DNA from: Nematopogon swammerdamellus
Taxonomy: Eukaryota > Arthropoda > Insecta > Lepidoptera > Adelidae
Reading direction: 5' to 3'
DNA: 64,000 nucleotides
Assembly (NCBI GenBank): GCA_946902875.1
Contig: OX336342.1
Span: 15,617,523-15,681,522 of the forward strand
The notes under the pieces were generated by a model. The model did no database searches. It was not told where the DNA came from and saw nothing but the letters and a program-made list of their open reading frames with translations. This document shows positions 54,801 to 63,172 of this stretch, piece by piece. Both the position numbers and the translations under genes were made by a program. Position 1 is the stretch's first letter; each line of letters opens with the position of its first letter.

Positions 54801-57029
54801 ATCAAATACCCAGACCTAAGGGACCCTTGGAAGTGTAAAAAATTCAAGCTTCGAAGTCAACACAATTAAAAGATCGGCCATTATGCCACATATTTTGATA
54901 CTCGCAATCGCAGAGTACAGGTTACATAATTCCCGGTGACCTAGAATCATGAAATTTGGCAAGAAGTGGACGGGCACAAGTAAAGGAAAAAATACGAAAA
55001 TCGTTAATTTGTAGTTAAATCACAGAAAAAAATTTTGTTTTCTCTTTGCTGTAACATAAAAACGGTAACACATACAAGCATCAAGCTTGATGTGATTATA
55101 ACAACAAATAATAAAAAGCAGTCAATTATGTGGTGGTATGGAACACTCCTCAGTGCGCGAGTCCGACTCGCACTTGGCCGATTTTTTAATATGTTGGCTG
55201 TTGGCTAGTTGGCTGAAATAAAGAGATAAATTTAAAAAAAAAAATATCGTCCAAGTGCGTGTCGGACCACGCACAGTGAAGGGTTCCGTAGTTGGGATTA
55301 ACGTTTACCAGAATCAAATTTTTCACCCACTTTCCAGCAAGGCAGCCTCGCGAAAACACAAAAAACCATCTGCACTTGCAGAACTATTTACTTAAAATTT
55401 TATTAATATTTATTTTATTGGGCCGCCTGAACATTAAGGTTAGGGTTAATTTATAGAAGATGCGGAGCGTAGCGAAGCCCACGCCCTCCTCCCTTGCCCT
55501 TGCCCTCCGTCAGAGAGGGGAGGGGTAAATCAATAACCCCGCCCCACCTTCCCCCCTACCTCAACTCCCAGATATCAAACCACCCCCTTGAAAGGGGGAC
55601 ACGGACTTTTTATGACTTTAAACGCGCATATCTCACCAAATTTTGACTTAAACCAAAAAGTAATTTTGAAACTTCTTTATAATTCTTTAAGACCTTATGT
55701 TCACTGAATTTTTTTGTCATCCCTCAGTTACATGTAGTGTGTACAAAGGGTCCTTGCGGTACCTGACCTGAGCCCTGCGGAGGGGGTAGCTTACTAATAC
55801 ATGCTCGCTCAGTGCATATTATCACTAACACAAATGCCATGTGTCTAGAACATTTGGTCGCATAATATGCAAAAATGACATGCGTCGCCTCAACATTAAG
55901 GTTAAGGTTAATTTATAGAAGATGTGGAGCGCAGCGACGCCCACCCCCTCCTTCCTTCTCCTCTACCCTCCGGCAGAGGGGAGAGGGAGTAAATCAATAC
56001 CCCCGCCCCCACCTTCCCCCTTCCCTCCCAGATATCAAATCAGTCCCTTGAAAAGTTAGGGGGACACGCACTTTTTACGACTTTAAAAGCGCATATATCA
56101 TTAAATATTGACTTAAACCAAAGTCATTTTGAAATATCTTTATGTATATTCTTTTAAGACAACCTATCCCCACACGTTTAAGTAGGTATGTGCATTGAAT
56201 TGTTTTTTTTTCATCCTTCAGTTCAGTGTGCCACCCGCACCATTGAATACACCTTCCTTCCAAATTTCATTTATATAGGTGTCAGTAGTCTCCAAGTAAA
56301 AAGGCAATGACATACGGACGGACGGACAGTACGAAATTATAAGGGTTCCGTTTTTCCATTTGGCTACGGAACCCTAAGGAATAAATAAGTCAGTAAGTAG
56401 ACACACACTATTTGTACTAGAAATTGTTAGTACTAGCCAGACAGTACTGGTGCGCTCACTTGGGCAATGTGACGTAACACGCTCGCCTCTCCCAGCCGGC
56501 CGTCTGCCGCCGTCCTATATCTGAATTATAAGCTTATATCTCCGGCAATATAGCATATTTATTTTAAGTCAAAATGTTCCCTACTCAGCTAGATTTAATC
56601 AACAAGATGGTATGATTTAAAATGAAAAATTAAATACCTAAGTAGGAGACACACCCATTGGTGCATGTTTATGGTGCTCACTTCACAAATATTTATATTG
56701 GAAATTTTCGTAGCACTCATTCTCCTTAATGGACCCTTTATGCCAATATACAATTTTATTTATGACATGCATACACCTAAAAATGTGACCAAGTGTAGAA
56801 ACAAGTGTAGGTAATTATAGTAAATATTACCTTGGTCATAAATCCTCTTCTTCTCTGGATTGGATAGCACCTCGTACGCTTGCGATATCTGCTTGAACCT
56901 CTCTCCTTCATTGGGATTCTTGTCGGGGTGGTACTTGAGTGCTAGCTTTCTGTAGGCTTTCTTCAGTTCCTCCTGTGAGCAGCCCGGCTTCACTCCCAAT
57001 ACGTCATAGTACGTCGTCTCTTTCACCAT
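45671..57029 (-). CDS. Droj2: DnaJ homolog subfamily A member 1-like (Droj2-type) Hsp40, 7 coding exons
   Basis: A type I Hsp40 that stimulates Hsp70 ATPase and delivers unfolded clients. Joining 56831-57029, 53215-53456, 52170-52328, 51523-51678, 50818-50989, 47256-47383 and 45671-45808 (read in reverse) gives 397 residues with no stop, the same length as human DNAJA1. All junctions are GT/AG with matching phases. The protein has a J domain (about 6-68) with HPD at 34-36, a short G/F-rich stretch (about 75-100), four zinc-binding pairs (C137/C140, C153/C156, C180/C183, C196/C199), two substrate-binding beta domains including VEALCGFQK and [12 protein letters not shown], and an acidic end closing in CATS, a CaaX box predicted to be farnesylated, as CQTS is in DNAJA1. 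Nothing essential is missing, so the gene should be functional. The 5' UTR is probably split. The introns are full of mobile elements. The symbol follows the Drosophila orthologue. Confidence 0.95.
46486..46560 (+). repeat. C-rich pyrimidine tract in Hsp40 intron 6
   Basis: Runs of CCCC spaced by T/A dominate about 75 bases. The complementary strand, which is the transcript strand, is G-rich with several GGG runs. Confidence 0.8.
47256..47383 (-). CDS. Droj2: Hsp40 coding exon 6
   Basis: Completes Gly310 and encodes 311-352: [19 protein letters not shown] through [10 protein letters not shown], the dimerisation-side C-terminal domain. The donor is GTTAGT (last exon base 47256), chosen because it keeps the frame into exon 7. 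Too short to appear as an open frame alone. Confidence 0.9.
47810..48312 (+). repeat. 503-bp tandem duplication, copy 1
   Basis: The CAATACTAATAATAAATCTG start, (GTAT)n run (about 47936-47960), GC-rich patch (48147-48215) and CGCAAAAACTACTGAACAG end are nearly identical to the next 503 bases. Confidence 0.95.
48313..48815 (+). repeat. 503-bp tandem duplication, copy 2
   Basis: Same content, only a few substitutions, so the duplication is recent. Confidence 0.95.
49140..49600 (+). repeat. Forward ~66-bp repeat array in Helitron 2
   Basis: About six units with GCGAGGCCGAAGGCCGAGCT and GCGTTCAGGAAGA. They are less regular than in Helitron 1. Confidence 0.85.
49588..50310 (-). repeat. Reverse ~66-bp repeat array in Helitron 2
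   Basis: About eleven units of the reverse complement (GCAGCTCGGCCTTCGGCCTC, CTTCGAGAAGGTTTAT) leading to the 3' terminus. Confidence 0.85.
50657..50757 (+). repeat. SINE A, 3' fragment in Hsp40 intron 5
   Basis: CCAGGGAAGTCTCCGG through GGCCCCTCCGACTCAGCCAC equals 37180-37270. Confidence 0.8.
50818..50989 (-). CDS. Droj2: Hsp40 coding exon 5
   Basis: Residues 253-309 plus one base: [19 protein letters not shown] and [13 protein letters not shown]. The donor GTCAGT splits a Gly codon. Confidence 0.94.
51025..51110 (+). repeat. Repeat fragment related to 37300-37400
   Basis: CTAATCCCCTCAAGATCGGG, CTTTGTGCCAACCCC and CTACCCCAGCAACC follow the order seen at 37320-37390, at lower identity. Confidence 0.4.
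51523..51678 (-). CDS. Droj2: Hsp40 coding exon 4
   Basis: Residues 201-252: [19 protein letters not shown] and the [16 protein letters not shown] segment of the substrate-binding region. Phase 0 at both ends. Confidence 0.95.
52024..52050. repeat. Perfect 11-bp GC-rich hairpin in Hsp40 intron 3
   Basis: AGAGCCGGGGG and CCCCCGGCTCT enclose the loop TGAAG. The surrounding 51965-52065 is also unusually GC-rich for an intron here. Confidence 0.9.
52170..52328 (-). CDS. Droj2: Hsp40 coding exon 3 (zinc finger)
   Basis: Residues 148-200 with [16 protein letters not shown] and CKNC. The last motif is completed by the first residues of exon 4. Both boundaries are phase 0. Confidence 0.95.
52722..53116 (+). 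repeat. SINE B, full-length copy with chimeric tRNA/5S rRNA head
   Basis: The head has a tRNA-like A box TAGCTCAGTGG (52736-52746), then a 5S rRNA internal promoter segment (52775-52818, including GTCAGTACTTGGATGGGTGA), then a B-box-like GGTTCGGATTCC (52840-52851). The body follows: GGTGGTAGGGTTTAACCCGC, TTCAGTGTAGCCGGCAC, ACCCGGTGTTATGGGC, and a poly(A) tail (53101-53116). It lies in Hsp40 intron 2, antisense to the gene. Headless copies are at 1754, 6027, 30396, 30834 and 41945. Confidence 0.85.
53215..53456 (-). CDS. Droj2: Hsp40 coding exon 2
   Basis: Residues 67-147: end of the J domain, G/F-rich linker ([20 protein letters not shown]), start of the first beta domain, and the first zinc pair CDKCEGRG. 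Acceptor ACAG, donor AAG/GTACAC. Confidence 0.95.
53645..54450 (-). pseudogene. LINE 3' end: RNase H domain and C-terminal zinc knuckle
   Basis: The minus-strand frame carries the end of an RNase H domain ([19 protein letters not shown]), a long linker ([20 protein letters not shown]) with SGHTPLNKS, and a CCHC-like [17 protein letters not shown], as in I, R1 and some Jockey-like LINEs that keep RNase H. A preceding short frame (54360-54445, [18 protein letters not shown]) belongs to it after a frameshift. A T-run at 53647-53660 is its poly(A) tail. The RT and endonuclease are missing. It lies in Hsp40 intron 1, sense to the gene. Confidence 0.75.
54451..54804. other. Intron sequence
   Basis: AT-rich Hsp40 intron 1; no feature. 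Confidence 0.4.
54805..55190 (+). repeat. Dispersed repeat of the ACTCGCACTTGG type
   Basis: Ends in GTCCGACTCGCACTTGGCCG and a T-run. Layout as at 20335-20815. Confidence 0.65.
55247..56372 (-). repeat. Dispersed repeat of the GGTTCCGTA type, expanded by an internal duplication
   Basis: It starts at GTCCAAGTGCGTGTCGGACC with AGGGTTCCGTAGTTGGGA and ends at TACGGAACCCTAAGG. Inside, a ~310-bp block (about 55420-55735) recurs at 55890-56222 with moderate divergence. Related short sequence is at 60090-60230. Confidence 0.65.
56831..57029 (-). CDS. Droj2: Hsp40 coding exon 1 (J domain)
   Basis: Residues 1-66 plus one base: [16 protein letters not shown] through KKRIYDQ. It contains YHPDKNP with the Hsp70-activating HPD. 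Donor CAAG/GTAATA. A 3' splice site (TTGCAG, exon from 57042) lies only 13 bases before the ATG, implying a 5' UTR intron. Confidence 0.95.
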
Positions 57030-57042
57030 CTTGCTTTCGTTT
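57030..57042 (-). other. Droj2: End of the split 5' UTR before the Hsp40 ATG
   Basis: Thirteen non-coding bases between a good acceptor (GTTGCAG) and the start codon. They imply a non-coding first exon upstream, best candidate 59221 and above. Confidence 0.6.
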
Positions 57043-57150
57043 CTGCAACAAGCTGCAAATTATTACTTCTGCACGTAAGAAACCTGTATGTTTATATTTA
57101 TTAATAACTTCCTGAATAAAACAAAAACCAACTGGGATTCATACAGTGAA

Positions 57151-57431
57151 TATACACGGTGTTGCAGTTGCCCCCGTAATATTTTTAACAGACATAAGGT
57201 CGTTATTCTATATGTTAACCTAAACAACTTCTGTGAAGAAAAAAAATTTTTTGAAACAAAAAAATAATAATTTTTTCCATACAAATTTTAATTACCTATT
57301 CTCAAAATGTATGGAAAAAAAAAATTTTTTTCTTCTTCAAATAAAAAAGTCGTAGAACTAAAGTTGTTTTATTTCACGTACCGAATCACCCCCTTTCGGG
57401 TTTTACGGTTGGGGTTGCAACACCGTGTATA
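57151..57431. mobile_element. 281-bp MITE with TA flanks, in the inferred 5' UTR intron
   Basis: TATACACGGTGTTGCA at the left is the exact reverse complement of the right end. With TA as target duplication the terminal repeat is CACGGTGTTGCA, as in Tc1/mariner-type MITEs. No coding capacity. Confidence 0.75.
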
Positions 57432-57459
57432 GACGCACACATAAACCACAAGATGTCTC

Positions 57460-58430
57460 TCAAAGACCCTGCAGACATCGAAGGGACAACAAGGTATAAT
57501 AATCAATCTGCTAAAGACGGCAACAGACAACTGAAGAATCTGCACCACAACTCCTATACCATGGTGGAAAATATCTCCCAGAACATAGGTGGGAGAGGAT
57601 TCAACAGTCTACGAGATTTATGCGGGAGTGCTCCAGGGTTCGGTCCTAGGTACAGTTCTATACATGTTCTTCACTGTAGATCTCCCAGAAAACACATGGT
57701 GTGATGACTGTGATCTTCGCTGACGACACTGCTACACTCGTTCCAAAAACTCTGATGCCTCCTCAAAACTTCTTCAATGCATCTGAACCTAGTTAATCAG
57801 TGGTTGAAAAATTTGAGAATAAAATAAGTACCTACTGAAAAATCAAACCAAATCCACCTACACCCTGAGGCGGGAGAACTGTCGCAGTATCAGTCTTGGA
57901 AGCAAAATACTTCCATAAAAATAGTCCGCCAAGTACTTGTGCACACACTTAGACCTGGAGAAAAAGGCATTTGCCTCAACAACCTTAACTGGCTTCTGGG
58001 AAGGAACTCTCGCCTCCCTGTCAATAACAAGCTGCTTATTTACAAGGCAATAATAAAGCCAGACTGGGGACATACTGGATACTCTTGGCCACTGCCGGCA
58101 ACTCCAGAATCGAAGTGTTGCAGCGGATGCAACATAAGATACTAAAAAAAATCTGCAAGATACCCTTGGTCACTCGCAACACCGACATACATGTTTACCT
58201 CGATATGCCCACAGTCGAGGAAAAGGTCCAACTCTACGCGCGCGGTATACAAAAAACTACTAAGTGTACATATACCTACAAACAAGCCCGACCTCGACCT
58301 TCTCGAACAAAGTGCTGTGAGGGATCGGGTAAAGCGTCCCAAGATCCTGGAACCGAAAACAGGCCAGTCGAACAGCGAAGGAGCAATTGTGAATGAAGGA
58401 CTGAACCTACGAGTGAAACATAGAAAAAAA
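57460..58430 (+). pseudogene. Jockey-like LINE reverse transcriptase relic
   Basis: Fragments in different frames follow the order of a Jockey RT: a broken GxPQGSVLGP-like site (GSAPGFGP, near 57630), an FADDT catalytic box (about 57717-57732), LNWLLGRNSRLPVNNKLLIY with KAIIKPDW (about 57980-58070), QRMQHKILKKICK and RNTDIHVYLDMPTVEEK (about 58105-58220). Many frameshifts and stops. It lies in the inferred 5' UTR intron, antisense to the Hsp40 gene. Confidence 0.7.
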
Positions 58431-58467
58431 AGAGCGCAACTAACTGGTAAAATATAGCACTTGAAAC

Positions 58468-58520
58468 AACTGTATCTCTCACCGTGAATGTCGTAAAAGG
58501 CGAATAAGGGATGAGGAGAA
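58468..58520 (+). repeat. SINE B 5'-body fragment
   Basis: TATCTCTCACCGTGAATGTC and GTAAAAGGCGAATAAGGGAT match 6062-6100. Confidence 0.6.
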
Positions 58521-59220
58521 GATGTCGTGCTAAAGGGCGACAGACACCTCCCATCTTGGCACGGTCCTTCTACCGAGTCATTCAGCAAGTGGGTTTTCGT
58601 GCCTTACCTATGTACTTGCAGCACAAAACCGATTACTCTGCTTACCCCGATTGTCGGGATACAGGGTGTGGTTATGTATAACGGATGGCTCTAGGAACAT
58701 GTAGGTGTTCACTAAGAGGAAACTCCTTACTGAAAATAAGCGAAGCTCCGACTTCGTAAGACCCGAATTAGGAGAGACTTTACGTGTTTCAATAGTACAA
58801 CAGGTTTAGGTTACCTATTATTTTATGTCCACCCGTTTCTCTTTTCAACCGACCCTATCTCCTCCCCCGACCCTTTATGCTTCACGTCTTGGAATTTCGC
58901 CCCAATGGCGACGCTTCCTTGAATGTAAAACATGAATTCTTAGCTTTGTATGAATGCAGATAAAATGACTAGCAAGTTAGGTACTCGGTTGCATCCGTTT
59001 TATTTTCGATCCCTCATGTTTGTGACCTATTCTAAAACGCAAGCTGAGTCGGAATGCTAAAATAATTATAAACTAGTGCAGAAAATTTTCATATTCGAGA
59101 TCATTCCACGCGGCTCAATCAGACCACAACGCGGATTACGCGGAAGATAGGTAATTTATATGAAGAAAAAAAAAGAACAAGACCAAATTCGCTTAAATTT
59201 TGGACAGAGAATCAACTTAC
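58521..59220. other. Inferred 5' UTR intron, rest
   Basis: Apart from the ACCGATTACTCTGCTTACCC word at 58628-58660 (shared, inverted, with 30012-30041) nothing was recognised. Confidence 0.4.
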
Positions 59221-59400
59221 CTCTAATTCTTCGGAGAACTTATGAAACCAATATTTAGAAGACCAAGAAGTCTAGGCAGAAAAGAATAATTATAGTAGTC
59301 GGGTAAAAAACGTATCTACGCCGTCACTCGCTCGCTCGCCAGTCAGCTGAATAAAACGATTCGCTTTTTCGCTTCGTGCCGTTCGATTTTGAAAGTGTTG
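59221..59400 (-). promoter_or_regulatory. Droj2: Probable non-coding first exon and promoter region of the Hsp40 gene
   Basis: On the minus strand the sequence ends at a strong donor (TTAGAG/GTAAGTT, exon end 59221), which would splice over 2178 bases to 57042. Upstream sequence is GC-richer and TATA-less, like a housekeeping promoter. The exact transcription start is not visible. Confidence 0.45.
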
Positions 59401-59441
59401 CCAACTGGTGATATAGTAAAGTTGCTAGTTGCTAAGCGTTT

Positions 59442-59455
59442 GGGGTGGGGGGGGC

Positions 59456-59483
<28 letters not shown>
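59442..59483 (+). repeat. Poly(G) tract
   Basis: GGGGTGGGGGGGGC is followed by 28 uninterrupted G (59456-59483). It is just upstream of the inferred Hsp40 first exon and would be C-rich on that gene's coding strand. Quadruplex formation is likely; an assembly or sequencing artefact is also possible. Confidence 0.9.
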
Positions 59484-59487
<4 letters not shown>

Positions 59488-60854
59488 CTGCGAGAGAGCA
59501 CACTGTATTCTGTAAAATATAGATATATTACATTTGTAGGGGTATCTATCCCCTTACAAATATATTATCAAGTCTTGAGGGAAAGGTTGGAAGGAGGAGA
59601 AGTTAAAGAATATATATTTTTTTTTACTAATAATACATTACCTACACTATGATATCCCCAAAAAAAGCTTCTTTGCAGCTTGAGTAAATAATTATGTGCT
59701 CTCCGCGCGACGCGATATCACGAGGCTAACGCGAGGTCACACACAAGGGTTTGACGCCTGCCTGACAGCTCTGGCGGATCCTGCGCCTCCTACGCTCCAG
59801 CTCGTTGCTCCTTTCGGAAACGGCTCGGGTTGACTCGGCTCGAAAGCGAACCAACTGAATCCGATATTCGTTTGGTCGTTTATGTAATTTGGTGGCTCAG
59901 TGGTATAAAAGTGTAGGGTTTTTATTTTTTCGATCTCGACCATGGGTTCGTGTCCCTTTTGTCAAAATTTGTTTTGTTTTGTTTTTTTAAGCAATGTTAG
60001 GGTAAAATTAGGTTATGGTTATTTTTTTTTTCATAACCATCTAAGAAAGCTTTATTTTCGGAAATACAAACGTAACAAAAACGACATGCGCCGCCTCAAC
60101 ATTAGGTTTTATTTATAGAGTATTAGGTAGAGAGTAGGCTATATATAGAGTATTAGGTAGAGGTATTATATAGAGAAGATGCGTAGCGAGCGACGCATCT
60201 TCTCTAACGCATCTTCTCTAACACTGGTTATTTTTTTTAAACCACTAAAAACATCACTAATACATACCACACAACATCACTCATACCACACATTCCTCCT
60301 TCGAGCCGAAGTTTGCCGAAAGGAGCTAAAGGAGCGGTTGTAGGATCAAGCAGGTCTTTCAGGTGGAGGACCGGAGGTCACGATGGGGTTCGCTAGACTG
60401 ATAAAGTCTATGCGTCTATGTGGCAAGGGAACCGCCGTGGTCAAGTCGTAGCGTACAAGGGAACTTTCGTGCAAATTTAACAACATGTCGTGATACTACA
60501 TACATGGCCTATGCAATTATTATTCCAGTATTTTATTCTCACTATGCATTAACTTTGAATGTCGTGTTATTATTATACATTACTTTATATTATTGTAATG
60601 TCTGTTATTCCAAAATATATTTCTTAAGAAAAGATTATTCTAAATACAGAAATTCTACTGAAACAGTAATTCTGAATTCTGAAATAATACTAAATTATGG
60701 TGGTTTCTACCGGTAGGAAAACGTGGCAGGGGTCTATACTGAAGAGCTCATCCAATCACAAACATCGCAAAAACTGTAATTAACGCTGCTGATCCTACTG
60801 CGCACTCCAATCTATGACGGCTGTTTTTCCGCACAGACTCTATCGCCAGTGTTC
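59484..60854. other. Gene-free stretch
   Basis: Contains a GC-richer patch (59700-59850) and short inverted ACGCATCTTCTCTAAC/GAAGATGCG words at 60175-60235 related to the repeat at 55890. No gene supported. Confidence 0.4.
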
Positions 60855-61172
60855 TTTTTTTTAATTGTAAGCTCGACATATGGCGTCGAGCGAGGCACCC
60901 ATGAGGTGTTTAACGGCGCCCATGGACATTATCGTATGCGGGGGTTGCGAATGCCATTCCGCCGTCCTGACAGGTGCCCATTCACGCCCCTCTTGAAGGA
61001 CCCGAGACTGTACTTTGGGGGAAATATATGAGCAGGAAGAGCGTTACACAGGTTCTGTAGAGAAAAAATCTGCAGAATCGATTGGTACGCATCTACGGTA
61101 AGTCCAGCGTGTAGGGATGCAATCCCTGCTAGTTGCGCGTGGTGCGGTGCGGAGGTGGAAAGGGAACGGCGG
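60855..61172 (-). repeat. CR1/Jockey-type LINE, 3' tail
   Basis: On the minus strand the last ~310 bases of the 40316-41280 element, ending in a poly(A) (T-run at 60856-60863). Shared blocks include CGACATATGGCG and GAGACTGTACTTTGGGGG. Confidence 0.75.
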
Positions 61173-62174
61173 TAAGTATTCTATTTGTTAAAAAGGATTT
61201 TCGATCAATAATTTCATTATTTTTTTCAATTTAAGTTTTACCAAATCAAAATTAATGCAATGTAGTAGATGCGTGCTTGACGGCGCGGCGGCGGCGCCGC
61301 GGCGGCGCGGAGGCGGATTCATAATGGAAGATGTGCGTTTGAATGGCAAATTCAAAGCGCTAGGTTGTGCCATCTGAGTATAGAGAGATCGAGAGAGTCT
61401 AGAGATAGCAAGAAAAGTAGCTAGACATTTTTTGTAGCTAATTCTAGTAAATAATCTAGCAAATTTTTAGATAAAGCGAATTGTTGAAGCCGAGAAACTA
61501 AAAAAGTTGCTAGATCTAGCTATGAAGTAAATAAGATGGCAACAGTGTGCCGACTGCCCGATTCGGGTTGCTTGTCGCGTCACAAACGAATGTAGCCGAA
61601 CACCGACGAACGATGCGTCATTTCTAGAACATTCGAATGATTTGTTTCAGTGCTCTCACATTGCGCAGTGAAGTTCGAGTGTTAATCCTCAACAATAAAG
61701 CTCTTATTGCCTTGCATTGTATACCGCACAAATGAAAGAGACAGACTGAACAGTACGAGAGTGAAATAAATCTGCCAGAGTTTTGTTCCCCACGAAACCA
61801 GGGAATCAAACAGTTTTTTTTTCAGACCTATATTTTAGTTTACCGTTTTCACGCTGGGGTCTTAAATAAACTGGTTAATCGATTAAAGTCTAAAATAAAA
61901 AATTATAAATATCTATTGCACAATTTTATTATTATAATAATGTTTTTCCAGTCAATGTGTTTTTCAATCACGGATCATGAATGTCACGGACTTAGACTAC
62001 AAACGTCTAGACAAGTCCGCAACAATTTCGTTTCCAAACGTAGAACCATAAAAAATATCCTCTTCATTTAATTATTGATTGAAAACCCGAGCGAGATCGA
62101 AACATCGGAGACGGCCATTGTGCCCCTTTCTAAAATGTGTTGTTCTTCCATTCTATCTATTATAAGCCACGTCA
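61173..62174. other. Gene-free stretch
   Basis: One GC-rich CGG/GCC island (61278-61318) resembling those at 5395 and 48160. Nothing else recognised. Confidence 0.4.
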
Positions 62175-62314
62175 CCTGCGCATATTTTTTCGAAACAATA
62201 CACAAAAACATGAAACAAAAACATTATTTCTCTATGGTTTTCATACAAATGTGGATGGCCACGCCCCAATGTTTCAATGTTTCTGTGTAATATTTCGAGA
62301 AAAATATGCGCAGG
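62175..62314. mobile_element. 140-bp MITE, copy 1
   Basis: CCTGCGCATATTTTT at the left pairs with AAAAATATGCGCAGG at the right, continuing into TTCGAAACAATACAC / GTGTAATATTTCGA. Confidence 0.7.
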
Positions 62315-62990
62315 CTTTAGAATTTAGGGTGACATTAATGCATTTAAAAATGGGAATATGATAAATAGCTATTATAAGTTATTCTAGCTGGAATATATGG
62401 TATGGATAAGACCAATAGTGTTGCATTTGAACTTGAATAATGAAAAAAAAATACAAAATGACCGTTAACAATAAATAAAACAAAGAAACATTGCACAAGA
62501 TGAGAATCTATTGGAAAAACAAAACAATCTCCTGTCTGTGGATCGGCCGTCTAAAGCTCTTCTAAGGCGACTTTTAACAGTTTAAACAATCGTCGGTGGG
62601 TAGGGTTTAGAGAATGAACATGTGGCGGTTTGCCATCCTTGTCCTTTCCCCTACACTTTGTGCAAGTTAGAGCGGGAAGGGAATAGTTTGTGACATATAT
62701 AACGGCAAATAATTACGTCACAGGCCGAAATCGGACTGCAGGAGTCCGCTCCACAGTTGTGACGTAGTGACCCGTTTGACAGCGGACTTCTGGAGTCCTT
62801 GCCACAGACGAGTGGATATTATCCGAAATAAAACGTCCGATCCTTATCATCTCTCTTCGCAATGATCAATCAGCAATGCTCACTGCAATGTACCATCGCG
62901 TAGATAGCGAAATTGCCTTAAAAAAATGGCCTAGAAAGAATGGCTCTATGGCTGGACGATGGCCTTAGTGTCGGTCGACGTAAAACCGCG

Positions 62991-63049
62991 TCTCCTGCAC
63001 ATGTTTTTTTCGAAACATTACACAAAAACATTATTTCTCTATAGCCGCG
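62991..63049 (+). repeat. Partial duplicate of the MITE left end
   Basis: CTCCTGCACATGTTTTTTTC and GAAACATTACACAAAAACATT repeat the beginning of the next element. Confidence 0.7.
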
Positions 63050-63172
63050 TCTCCTGCGAATGTTTTTTCGAAACATTACACAAAAACATTTGTTTTCATA
63101 CAAATGTGTATGGCCTCACCCCAATGTTTCGATGTATCTGTGTAATGTTTCGAAAAAAACATTCGCAGGAGA
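63050..63172. mobile_element. 123-bp MITE, copy 2
   Basis: TCTCCTGCGAATGTTTTTTC pairs with the reverse complement at the right end; the terminal repeats are about 33 bp. Related to 62175-62314, with the same internal ATACAAATGTGKATGGCC. Confidence 0.75.

Noticed and set aside
59737..59943. Small minus-strand frame near the Hsp40 promoter
   Set aside because: Short, without domain; more likely upstream non-coding sequence.
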